A stretch of 59,780 nucleotides of DNA from NCBI GenBank assembly GCA_031969915.1, contig DALYJJ010000022.1:1-59780 (forward strand), in the 5' to 3' direction. Source of the stretch: DALYJJ01 sp031969915. GTDB taxonomy: Bacteria; Acidobacteriota; Terriglobia; Bryobacterales; Bryobacteraceae. Of the stretch, positions 17,207-24,384 are shown piece by piece (the first letter of the stretch is position 1; every line of letters starts with the position of its first letter). Under the pieces are notes generated by a model, which had not been told where the DNA came from, did not search any database, and worked only from the letters and a program-made list of their open reading frames with translations. A program made the position numbers and the translations under genes.

Positions 17207-17482
17207 TTACTTGCTCCGCTTGACATGCAGTTCGTCGACGATTCCAACAATCGTGTTGTCGGCCGGGACCTCCACCGGAAGGAACGGAAAGCTCGATTCC
17301 TTTCCCCGGCACCAATAGATGAGTTCTCCCGCGCCCGCTCCCACGCAGTCCGTGCAGATCAGTTGCTTGCCCACCGGCGCACCTTCCGGCGTTACCGGCT
17401 GCACCACCAGCAGCCGCTGTCCTTCCAGTTCGCGCTGCTTCACGGTTGACCAGACCCGGCCGATCACCCTGCCCAATTGCAC
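17207..17482 (-). CDS. BMC shell vertex protein (EutN/CcmL, BMC-P), second copy
   Basis: 91 residues. LGRVIGRVWSTVK opens the fold and NTIVGIVDELHV closes it. This copy is the most divergent of the three. It has two Cys in the central region (ICTDCVGAGAGE) and another in YWCRGKE, and the LLA segment of its paralogues is replaced by IYW with a longer loop (SSFPFLPVEVPA). The cysteines could bind a metal or cluster or form disulfides; this is inference. It lies 7 bases after the first copy and directly abuts the third. Confidence 0.93.
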   Translation of the reverse strand: MQLGRVIGRVWSTVKQRELEGQRLLVVQPVTPEGAPVGKQLICTDCVGAGAGELIYWCRGKESSFPFLPVEVPADNTIVGIVDELHVKRSK

Positions 17483-17489
17483 CGCGCGC

Positions 17490-17765
17490 CTACCGTTTCT
17501 CGTCCAGACTCACGTTGTCGACGATCCCGACGATCGCCATATCAACGGGCCGGTCCTTGCAGCCCTCCGCCATGCGCGCCGAGCTTCCGGACACCAGAAT
17601 CACCGTTTCGCGAAAACCGGCGCTCACCGTGTCCACCGCGATCACGTAGCCGGCCTCGTCGGCGCCTTCGGGCGAAACCGGCTTCACGATGAGCAATTTC
17701 TTCCCCTCGAGCCGCGCGTCCTTGCGCGTCGCCACCACCGTGCCTACCACGCGGCCGAGTACCAT
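17490..17765 (-). CDS. BMC shell vertex protein (EutN/CcmL, BMC-P), first copy
   Basis: 91 residues from ATG 17765. The longer open frame upstream is rejected because it would overlap the BMC-H gene and add a basic tail with no counterpart in the family. LGRVVGTVVATRK and the C-terminal VDMAIVGIVDNVSL are the BMC-P signatures, with DTVSAGFRETVIL and the SGSSAR loop between. It begins 7 bases after the hexamer gene. Having three vertex proteins to one hexamer gene is a feature shared with several aldolase-type microcompartments. Confidence 0.93.
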   Translation of the reverse strand: MVLGRVVGTVVATRKDARLEGKKLLIVKPVSPEGADEAGYVIAVDTVSAGFRETVILVSGSSARMAEGCKDRPVDMAIVGIVDNVSLDEKR

Positions 17766-17772
17766 TCGAAAC

Positions 17773-18072
17773 TTACTTCCCGCCCGCCGCCGAATTCGTC
17801 TTGCCGATCGGCAGTACGTCTTCAAGGCTCGGATGCGGACGCGGAATCACGTGCACCGAGATCAATTCGCCCACGCGCCGGGCCGCCGCGGCACCGGCGT
17901 CCGTCGCGGCGCGCACGGCCGCCACGTCGCCGCGCACCAGCGCGGTCACGTAGCCCGATCCGATCTTCTCCCAACCCACCAGCGTGACCTTCGCGGCCTT
18001 GACCATGGCATCCGCCGCCTCGATCATCGCCACCAGGCCGCGGGTCTCTACCATCCCTAATGCTTCACCCAT
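17773..18072 (-). CDS. BMC shell hexamer protein (BMC-H)
   Basis: 99 residues, a single Pfam00936-type domain. ALGMVETRGLVAMIEAADAM is the family's opening block, and EKIGSGYVTALVRGDVAAV the second, which contains the GSG turn by the hexamer pore. The end HPSLEDVLP is the usual short tail. Hexamers tile the facets of the shell. A GGGAGG-like ribosome site (GGGAGG) sits 5 bases before the ATG, the strongest in this unit, which fits the need for many copies. It is the only hexamer gene in the window; no trimer (BMC-T) gene is seen. Confidence 0.95.
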   Translation of the reverse strand: MGEALGMVETRGLVAMIEAADAMVKAAKVTLVGWEKIGSGYVTALVRGDVAAVRAATDAGAAAARRVGELISVHVIPRPHPSLEDVLPIGKTNSAAGGK

Positions 18073-18088
18073 TACGCCTCCCGTTCAG

Positions 18089-18868
18089 TTAAGCCACACC
18101 GCGTGCCCGCAGTGCATCCTCCACGAGCGCGATCAACTCCGCCCGCGTCACCTCGAACTTTTCATTGGCGCCGCTCACATCCTCGGCCACCACCGGACAG
18201 CCCGGCTCCACACCGGCGCGCGCCTTTACGCCGTACCGGGTGCGCGAATCGAAGAGCTTGTTCACTTCCTCGCGAGGCAGCAGCGTGGGACCTCCCAACA
18301 GTTCCGCCACCAACGAAATCCGCGCGTAGTGCTCCACGGTCTCCATGCGGAAGAACGCCTTCCACACGTCCTCGCCGTAGCAAACCGCCCCGTGATTGGC
18401 CATCAGGATCGCATCGTACTTCGGGATGTAGGGCAGCATCGGATCGGTCAGCGCCTGTGTGCCCGGCAGCCCGTAGTCGGCCAGCGGAACGCAGCCAAGC
18501 CCGATGATCACCTCGGGCAGCAGCGCCATGTTCAGCGGCCGGCCTGCGGCGGCGAAACCCGTCGATACCGGCGGGTGCGCGTGGACCACAGCCTTCACAT
18601 CGGGCCGGAGCCCGTACACCGTCAGGTGCATGGCGATCTCTGAAGTGCGCTCCTTGCGCCCCTCCAGCTTGTTGCCCTGCAGGTCGCAGACGATCAGGTC
18701 GTCCGGGTGCATCATCCCCTTGCTCACGCCCGTGGGCGTGCAGAGCACACGGCCCTCGTCCAGGCGGATGGTGATGTTGCCGTCATTGGCCGCCACCCAG
18801 CCCTTCTGATAGACCAACCGCCCGATTTCGACGATGTCCTGACGATATTCCCGCTCGGTCTTTGCCAT
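18089..18868 (-). CDS. Class II aldolase, likely microcompartment cargo
   Basis: 259 residues. The class II aldolase/adducin fold is marked by AANDGNITIRL near the start, the zinc histidines in VVHAHPPVST and a third His in MANHGAVCYG. Homologues cleave fuculose-1-phosphate, rhamnulose-1-phosphate or 5-deoxy-pentulose-1-phosphate into DHAP and an aldehyde. A linker (about residues 220-238) is followed by a C-terminal helix, VTRAELIALVEDALRARG, that is amphipathic and extends past the aldolase core, as encapsulation peptides do. It directly precedes the BMC-H gene by 16 bases. The likely picture is an aldolase inside the shell releasing a reactive aldehyde; the exact sugar phosphate is unknown. 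Confidence 0.9.
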   Translation of the reverse strand: MAKTEREYRQDIVEIGRLVYQKGWVAANDGNITIRLDEGRVLCTPTGVSKGMMHPDDLIVCDLQGNKLEGRKERTSEIAMHLTVYGLRPDVKAVVHAHPPVSTGFAAAGRPLNMALLPEVIIGLGCVPLADYGLPGTQALTDPMLPYIPKYDAILMANHGAVCYGEDVWKAFFRMETVEHYARISLVAELLGGPTLLPREEVNKLFDSRTRYGVKARAGVEPGCPVVAEDVSGANEKFEVTRAELIALVEDALRARGVA

Positions 18869-18880
18869 TCCGGAACGCTC

Positions 18881-18889
18881 ATTGTATCA
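18881..18889 (-). promoter_or_regulatory. Possible extended -10 element before the aldolase gene
   Basis: On the minus strand the sequence reads TGATACAAT, a TGn-TACAAT extended -10 box, ending 12 bases before the aldolase ATG. No good -35 lies upstream. If used, transcription would begin only a few bases before the start codon. A near-identical TGATACATT precedes the transketolase gene, which supports a shared type of promoter. The 59-base spacer between transketolase and aldolase is otherwise the longest gap in the unit. Confidence 0.32.
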
Positions 18890-18927
18890 GAGCACGCCAA
18901 CTCACCCGCTGCGGATGCCGCCGGCGT

Positions 18928-19896
18928 TTACGTGCGTTTCTTCGCCAGCAGGCGGCGCGCCGCCGCGGCCACCGAGGGCGCCGTGAAGCCGTACTTCTCA
19001 AGCACTGCTTCCGGGGTGCCCGATTCGGCGTAGGTGTTGTCGACGCCCAGAAACGCCATGAAGCAGGGATGCTCCTCGGCCACCACCTGCGCCACGCGGA
19101 CGCCCAGGCCGCAATCCCGAAGGTGCTCTTCGGCTACCAGGATCGCTCCCGTCTCGCGCGCCGCCTTCGCGATCGCCTCGCGGTCAATCGGCTTCACGGT
19201 GTGGATGTCGATCACCCGCACGGACACGCCTTCCGCTTCCAACGTCTCCGCCGCACGAATGGCTTCCGCCACCAGCAGACCGGTAGCGATGATGGTCAGG
19301 TCGCTGCCCGCCACCAATTCGATCGCCTTGCCGATTTCGAACTTCTGACCTGCCGTGTAGATCACCGGAACCTTCGCCCGACCGGCGCGGATGAACACGG
19401 GCCCCATCATCGCCGCGGCAGCCCGCACCAGCGCCGCCATGGACACCTCGTCGGCCGGCGAGATCACGGTGAAGCCGGCCAGCGACCCGGCCAGAGAGAG
19501 ATCCTCGATCGCCATCTGCGACGGCCCGTCCTCGCCGATCGAAATCCCCGAGTGGGTCCCGACGACCTTCAGATTCACGTTCGGAAACGCAGCCGTCACG
19601 CGCAACTGTTCGAAGCCTTTGTTCAAGACGAAGGCCGAGAAGCTGGAGACAAACGCGATCTTGCCGCTCGACGACAATCCCGCCCCGATTCCCACCATGT
19701 TCGACTCCGCGATACCGCAGGAGAAGAACCTCTCCGGAAACTCCTTCGCGAACAGGTGCGTGAACGTGGACTTGGAAAGATCCGCGTCGCATACGACGAC
19801 ATTCGAATTCTCCTTGCCCAACTCCACCAGCGTCTTGCCGAAGGCCTCGCGCGTCGCCGCGCCCATCTTCAATTCGTGTTTCGTTTTCGCCGCCAT
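18928..19896 (-). CDS. Transketolase, C-terminal (pyrimidine-binding) subunit
   Basis: 322 residues corresponding to the middle and C-terminal domains of transketolase. ATREAFGKTLVELG opens the pyrimidine domain. The catalytic Glu of this domain lies in FFSCGIAESNMVGIGAG. The C-terminal domain has RVIDIHTVKPID and GAILVAEEHLRDCGLG. Together with the N-terminal subunit it would form a thiamine-diphosphate enzyme moving two-carbon ketol units between sugar phosphates. The ATG is preceded by AGGAG and lies 10 bases after the partner gene. Confidence 0.93.
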   Translation of the reverse strand: MAAKTKHELKMGAATREAFGKTLVELGKENSNVVVCDADLSKSTFTHLFAKEFPERFFSCGIAESNMVGIGAGLSSSGKIAFVSSFSAFVLNKGFEQLRVTAAFPNVNLKVVGTHSGISIGEDGPSQMAIEDLSLAGSLAGFTVISPADEVSMAALVRAAAAMMGPVFIRAGRAKVPVIYTAGQKFEIGKAIELVAGSDLTIIATGLLVAEAIRAAETLEAEGVSVRVIDIHTVKPIDREAIAKAARETGAILVAEEHLRDCGLGVRVAQVVAEEHPCFMAFLGVDNTYAESGTPEAVLEKYGFTAPSVAAAARRLLAKKRT

Positions 19897-19906
19897 GTGC
19901 GTTCTC

Positions 19907-20728
19907 CTACGCGAGTTCCTTCAATGCCGCTTCCACTTCCGCCGCCGACGGCGCCACGCCGTGGTATTTCGGGTTGTTCTCCATGAACGACACGCCCTTG
20001 CCCTTGACCGTGTGCGCGATCATCGCCGAGGGCTTGCCCTTCGTCGCCGCCGCTTCCGCGAAGGCGCCCTGCACCGCCGCGATGTCGTGCCCGTCGAACT
20101 CGATCACATGCCATCCGAACGAGCGCCACTTCTCCGCGAGCGGCTCCAGCTCCATGATGTCCTTCACAAAGCCGTCCAACTGGATCTTGTTGTAGTCGAC
20201 GATCGCCACCACGTTGTCCACCTTGTGGTAGGACGCGAACATCGCCGCCTCCCAGATCTGACCCTCCTGAATTTCGCCGTCACCCAGGATCACGTACGCC
20301 CGCGCGGGGCTCTTGTCGAGCCGGGCCGCCAGCGCCATCCCGATACCCAGCGACAGTCCCTGCCCGAGCGACCCGGTTGACGCTTCGAGCGCAGGGATGA
20401 AGCGCACATCCGGGTGCCCCTGGTAGATGGACCCCAACCGGCGCAGGGTCTTGAGTTCTTCCACCGGCGTGTAGCCACATTCCGCCATGGCCGAATAGAG
20501 CACCGGCGCGGCGTGGCCTTTGGAGAGGATGAGACGGTCGCGCTCCGGCCACTTCGGATTCGCCGGATCGTGGCGGAGCACGTCCCAGTAGAGGGTGACC
20601 ATCAGTTCCACTGCCGACAGCGATCCGCCGGGATGCCCTGATTTGGCGGCTCCCGTCATTTCGATGATGTCCCGCCGGATCTTCCGGGCGATCTGTTGCA
20701 GTTCCTGAACGTTCTTTGTTTTGGTCAT
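19907..20728 (-). CDS. Transketolase, N-terminal (ThDP-binding) subunit
   Basis: 273 residues matching the first domain of transketolase. The signature GAAKSGHPGGSLSAVELMV comes early. The ThDP-binding motif is GDGEIQEGQIWEA, with NNVVAIVDYN-like residues (DNVVAIVDYNKIQ) after it. Split transketolases of this kind are common in bacteria. ATG 20728 is preferred over a TTG 24 bases upstream. The gene heads the minus-strand unit that continues into the aldolase and shell genes, so a shared regulation is likely. No encapsulation-like tail is evident on either transketolase subunit, so it may work outside the shell on the triose or ketose product. Confidence 0.93.
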   Translation of the reverse strand: MTKTKNVQELQQIARKIRRDIIEMTGAAKSGHPGGSLSAVELMVTLYWDVLRHDPANPKWPERDRLILSKGHAAPVLYSAMAECGYTPVEELKTLRRLGSIYQGHPDVRFIPALEASTGSLGQGLSLGIGMALAARLDKSPARAYVILGDGEIQEGQIWEAAMFASYHKVDNVVAIVDYNKIQLDGFVKDIMELEPLAEKWRSFGWHVIEFDGHDIAAVQGAFAEAAATKGKPSAMIAHTVKGKGVSFMENNPKYHGVAPSAAEVEAALKELA

Positions 20729-20750
20729 GGTTGGGAGGGACTGAATCCTC

Positions 20751-20777
20751 AATGTATCATGCGGTATGCCCGATCAA
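20751..20777 (-). promoter_or_regulatory. Possible promoter of the transketolase-microcompartment unit
   Basis: The minus strand has TGATACATT (extended -10, TACATT at 20751-20756) and TTGATC at 20772-20777 with a 15-base spacer, which is short. The -10 lies 22 bases before the transketolase ATG. The -35-like box falls inside the first codons of the divergent ACT-domain gene. The repeated TGATACAWT motif here and before the aldolase makes it more believable than either site alone. Confidence 0.3.
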
Positions 20778-21179
20778 ATTCAGACCGTTGTCTACTTCTC
20801 CGCCGAGATTCCGAACAAAGTGGGCGAGGGCGCCAAAGCCCTGGACGCCCTGCGCCAGGCGGGCGTGAACCTCACCGGCTTCTGGGGCTATCCCGTGGGC
20901 CGCAAGGCCCGGCTGGACATCGTGCCCGCCGACGCGAAGGATTTCCCCAAGATCGCCAAGAAGGCCGGCCTTATCCTGACCGGCAAAGCCACCGGCTTCT
21001 TCCTCAACGGCGAGGACCGTCCCGGCGTTGTCGCAGACGTGCTGGCGAAGCTTGCCGCCGCGGGCATCAGCGCCCGTGCGGTACAGGCGGTCTGTGCCGG
21101 GGCCGGCCGGTACGGGGCGTTTCTTCAGATTGATCCCGCCGACCTGCGCAAGGCGAAGAAGGCGCTCGGCGCTTCTTAA
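20766..21179 (+). CDS. ACT-domain protein
   Basis: 137 residues. The C-terminal half is a clear ACT fold with the ligand-turn GEDRPGVVADVLAKLAAAG. The N-terminal half (IPNKVGEGAKALDALRQAGVN) looks like a second, weaker ACT repeat, so the protein is probably a stand-alone double ACT regulator or binding protein for an amino acid or other small ligand. It starts 37 bases from the divergent transketolase gene and overlaps the convergent hemB stop by 4 bases. A role in regulating the microcompartment unit cannot be excluded, but there is no DNA-binding domain. Confidence 0.78.
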   Translation: MPDQIQTVVYFSAEIPNKVGEGAKALDALRQAGVNLTGFWGYPVGRKARLDIVPADAKDFPKIAKKAGLILTGKATGFFLNGEDRPGVVADVLAKLAAAGISARAVQAVCAGAGRYGAFLQIDPADLRKAKKALGAS

Positions 21180-22147
21180 CTGAGCAGCGCCGCCGCGGGC
21201 TTGGCGAAGTAGGTGAGGATCACCTCCGCCCCCGCGCGCCGGATCGCCGTCAACGATTCGATCATCGCCCGGTTGCGGTCGATCCAACCGTTGGCGGCCG
21301 CCGCCATGATCATGCTGAACTCGCCGCTCACCTGGTAGGCAGCGATGGGGACCTGGAAGCGTTCGCGCGCCGCGTGAATCACGTCCAGATAGGGCATGGC
21401 GGGCTTCACCATGATCATGTCGGCGCCTTCCGCCAGGTCCAGTTCAATTTCGCGCATCGCCTCGCGCGCGTTGGCGGGGTCCATCTGGTAACTCCGCCGG
21501 TCGCCAAACTGCGGCGTAGATTCCGCGGCCTCGCGGAACGGCCCGTAGAAGCAACTCGCGAACTTGGCGGCGTAGCTGAGGATGGGCGTCTGCTGGTAGC
21601 CGCCCTGGTCCAACTTCTGCCGAATCGCGGCCACGCGTCCATCCATCATGTCGCTCGGCGCCACGAGGTCCGCGCCGGCCTGTGCGTGTGTCAGCGCCGC
21701 CGCGGCTAACCACTCGAGAGTCGCGTCGTTGTCGACGTCGTTGCCTACCACCTTGCCGCAATGGCCGTGGCTGGTGTACTCGCAGTTGCAGACGTCGGTG
21801 ATCACCACCAGGTCGCGGACCTCCGCCTTGATGGCGCGGATCGCCCGTTGCACAATCCCGTCGGGATCGTAATTGCCGGAAGCCACCTCGTCCTTCGACT
21901 CCGGGATTCCGAAGAGAATCACACCGCCGATTCCGAGCTTCCTGACCTCGGCGCACTCCCGCACCGTCTCGTCAATCGACATCTGGTAGTTACCGGGCAT
22001 CGACGAGATTTCGCGCCGCACTCCTTCGCCCGGGCACACAAACAGCGGCAGCACGAACTGCGACGGCTCCAGCCGCGTCTCCCGCACCAGCCGCCGCAGC
22101 GGCTCGTTGGCCCGCATCCGTCTCATGCGCTGTATCGGAAAGGACAT
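21176..22147 (-). CDS. hemB: Delta-aminolevulinic acid dehydratase (porphobilinogen synthase)
   Basis: 323 residues, full length. The catalytic zinc site is VCNCEYTSHGHCG, so this is the zinc-dependent type. The two Schiff-base lysines are in SYAAKFASCFYGP and IMVKPAMPYLD. The enzyme joins two 5-aminolevulinate molecules to porphobilinogen in tetrapyrrole synthesis. The start is ATG 22147. No other heme gene is in the window. Confidence 0.97.
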   Translation of the reverse strand: MSFPIQRMRRMRANEPLRRLVRETRLEPSQFVLPLFVCPGEGVRREISSMPGNYQMSIDETVRECAEVRKLGIGGVILFGIPESKDEVASGNYDPDGIVQRAIRAIKAEVRDLVVITDVCNCEYTSHGHCGKVVGNDVDNDATLEWLAAAALTHAQAGADLVAPSDMMDGRVAAIRQKLDQGGYQQTPILSYAAKFASCFYGPFREAAESTPQFGDRRSYQMDPANAREAMREIELDLAEGADMIMVKPAMPYLDVIHAARERFQVPIAAYQVSGEFSMIMAAAANGWIDRNRAMIESLTAIRRAGAEVILTYFAKPAAALLS

Positions 22148-22197
22148 ATGAGGACATGATAATCTCCTTCCGCGAACCGGGAGCGCGCGGGCTCGCG

Positions 22198-22641
22198 CTA
22201 GGCGGCGGACGACAGGATTTCATTCGCGGAAGGCTTCCCGCGGCGGGAGAAACGGATGGCTCCGTCGGGCCCGATCAGGTACACCGTGCGCTTCACGATC
22301 AGGCCATTGGCGTGGTACAGCCGGCTCACCGCCTGCCCGGCATCGACGAGCAAAGGAAACGGAAGCCCATACTTCTCTCGAAACCGCGCATGGCTGCGCG
22401 CGCCTTGCGGATTCACACCGAAGGCCACAGTGTTTCGCGAGGCCAGGTCGGGCCAGCGCTCTCTCAACTCGCAAAGCTGCCTGGTGCACACGCTGGTGTC
22501 GTCGCCCGGATAGAACACCAGGATCACGTTTTTCCCGCGGAGCGCGGAGAGGGCCACGCTGCGCCCCTGCTCATCGGGGAGGGTGAAATCGGGTGCGGCG
22601 GCGCCGGCCGGCAACGGTTCGGAAAACAGCCAGGAGAGCAC
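22198..22641 (-). CDS. Peroxiredoxin (AhpC/TSA, BCP-like)
   Basis: 147 residues from GTG 22641. The core begins GAAAPDFTLPDEQGR, and the active site reads FYPGDDTSVCTRQLC: the peroxidatic Cys follows the conserved Thr, and a second Cys five residues on fits an atypical 2-Cys (BCP) mechanism. It reduces peroxides using thioredoxin-like donors. A longer in-frame start at 22677 would overlap the divergent cation transporter gene; the shorter start leaves a 28-base spacer and a normal family N-terminus. Confidence 0.9.
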   Translation of the reverse strand: MLSWLFSEPLPAGAAAPDFTLPDEQGRSVALSALRGKNVILVFYPGDDTSVCTRQLCELRERWPDLASRNTVAFGVNPQGARSHARFREKYGLPFPLLVDAGQAVSRLYHANGLIVKRTVYLIGPDGAIRFSRRGKPSANEILSSAA

Positions 22642-22669
22642 GGGTATGATTGTAGGGTAATCAGCCGCC

Positions 22670-23593
22670 GTGCACACTCATCATCATCCGGTGCGTACCG
22701 GTAAAGTCCTTCGCTGGAGCCTGGGCGCGACCGTTGTCTTCGTGCTCGTGGAGGTGCTTGCCGGCGTGCAGGCGCAGAGCCTGGCGCTGCTCTCCGATGC
22801 CGGGCATAACTTCACCGACGCCCTGGCGCTGATGCTCGCACTGCTGGGTGTGTATTTCGGGGCCAAGCCCGCCGACGAGCGCAAGACGTTCGGGTACCAG
22901 CGCGCCGGCGTCCTCGCCGCCTTCGTCAACGCCCTGGCGCTGCTGATCCTCTCCGCCTACATCGCCTGGGAGAGCGTGCACCGCTTCCGGCAACCGCGCG
23001 AGGTGGACGAGACCACGATGTTCATCGTTGCCGGCCTCGGATTGCTCCTGAACGCGTCGATCATGTGGGGCCTGCGCGGCCACCACCAGCACGACCTCAA
23101 CGTTCGCGCCGCCTTCCTTCACATGCTGGGCGACGCATTGGGGTCGGTTGGAATTCTGGTGGGCGCGTGGATGATTCGCGAGACCCGCTGGCTGTGGATC
23201 GATCCCGCCCTCTCGCTGATCATCGCAGCGCTCATCGTCTGGACGGCCTGGGATGTGCTCCGGGATTCACTCAACATTCTGCTCGAAGGCCTGCCGCGGG
23301 GAATGCGCCTGATTGCGGTGGCCGCCGCGGTGCGCCGCGTGGAAGGGGTGCTCGACGTACATGACCTCCACATCTGGAGTCTGGGCTCAAACGCTCACGC
23401 GCTGAGCTGCCACGTACTGATCGACGACATGCCGCCTTCGGAAAGCGGCGCCATTCTCGGCCGAATCAACGACGTCCTGTGCTCGCGCTACCAGATCCAC
23501 CACACCACCATTCAGTTCGAGCACCAGCCGTGTTCCCTGCAGGATGAACCCTGTTCGATCGCCGATCCGCACGCGCACGGCCACGGGCACTAG
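22670..23593 (+). CDS. Cation diffusion facilitator (zinc exporter, CzcD/ZitB-like)
   Basis: 307 residues, start GTG 22670. Six membrane helices are expected. The metal site is formed by LLSDAGHNFTDALAL in helix 2 and HMLGDALGSVG in helix 5, the two H-x3-D pairs typical of zinc transport. Histidine-rich tails occur at both ends (HTHHHP and PHAHGHGH), which may bind metal in the cytosol. It should export Zn(II), and perhaps other divalent ions, by proton antiport. The stop overlaps the convergent S24 peptidase stop by 4 bases. Confidence 0.93.
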   Translation: MHTHHHPVRTGKVLRWSLGATVVFVLVEVLAGVQAQSLALLSDAGHNFTDALALMLALLGVYFGAKPADERKTFGYQRAGVLAAFVNALALLILSAYIAWESVHRFRQPREVDETTMFIVAGLGLLLNASIMWGLRGHHQHDLNVRAAFLHMLGDALGSVGILVGAWMIRETRWLWIDPALSLIIAALIVWTAWDVLRDSLNILLEGLPRGMRLIAVAAAVRRVEGVLDVHDLHIWSLGSNAHALSCHVLIDDMPPSESGAILGRINDVLCSRYQIHHTTIQFEHQPCSLQDEPCSIADPHAHGHGH

Positions 23594-24363
23594 ACAGGCT
23601 GCTGCCGCAGCACCTGCACGAACTCCCCGATCACACGGAACGATTCGTCCGGATCCAGTAGCCATGGCTCGTACTTCGGGTTTAGCGGCTCCATGATGAT
23701 CTGCTCGTGGGACCAGCCTTCGTCGCTCTGGGACTTCCGGCTACGGTACCGCTTGATGGTCACGGCGCCTCCGCCCCGCGAGGTCCCTTCCATCTCCACC
23801 AGGAGGATCTTGCCTTGGCGCGTACCGCCGCCCGGTTTGCGAAAGACGCACAGGCTGCCCGAAGGAATGTCAGGCTCCATGGAATCGCCTTCGACGTGGG
23901 CGACGAAGAGATCGTCACGGGCGGCCAGGTGCGGGGGCGCCGGCGCCCAGCCTTCGGTTTCCACGTCCTCGTCCCGGCCAAACCCGCCTGCCGCCGCGCG
24001 CAAGGACCAAACGGGAAGACTTGGCTCGGCGTGACGGTAGAACAACCGTTCGAGGGTGTGTTCGAGCGGGCCGCTCCTCGCCGCTGCCCGGGCGCCCAGG
24101 CGCAGCACATTCGATAGCGACCCCTCCAACTCCTCGAGCACCGCCTCGCCGCCCTTGTCGCGGACTTCGCGCCGCAGATCGGCTTCGAGGGCTTCGACAA
24201 CTTCGAGGTCTTCGTCGTCGACCAGGCCCGACCAGTCTTCTACCAGCCGTAGCGCTGAATCGCCCGATTTCGGATCCACCACCAGCACACCGACGGTCTT
24301 CGGCTCACGCCCCGGCCAGTGGAGTTCCAGCAGCGAATAAAAAGGCGCGCCGACGACGAGCAT
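23590..24363 (-). CDS. S24 (LexA/UmuD-type) peptidase-domain protein without HTH
   Basis: 257 residues. The C-terminal half (about 140-257) is an S24 domain, with the nucleophile Ser in VEGDSMEPDIPSG and the general-base Lys in AVTIKRYRS. The N-terminal 130 residues are acidic and helical (LVEDWSGLVDDEDLEVVEALE) and do not look like a helix-turn-helix. The protein therefore is not a standard LexA or phage repressor. A linker lies at GGFGRDEDVETEG; no Ala-Gly or Cys-Gly cleavage site is obvious there. ATG 24363 is preferred over a GTG two codons earlier. It is followed at the upstream side by the VWFA gene. Confidence 0.75.
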   Translation of the reverse strand: MLVVGAPFYSLLELHWPGREPKTVGVLVVDPKSGDSALRLVEDWSGLVDDEDLEVVEALEADLRREVRDKGGEAVLEELEGSLSNVLRLGARAAARSGPLEHTLERLFYRHAEPSLPVWSLRAAAGGFGRDEDVETEGWAPAPPHLAARDDLFVAHVEGDSMEPDIPSGSLCVFRKPGGGTRQGKILLVEMEGTSRGGGAVTIKRYRSRKSQSDEGWSHEQIIMEPLNPKYEPWLLDPDESFRVIGEFVQVLRQQPV

Positions 24364-24384
24364 GGTCACGATTCCGGACGGCCG

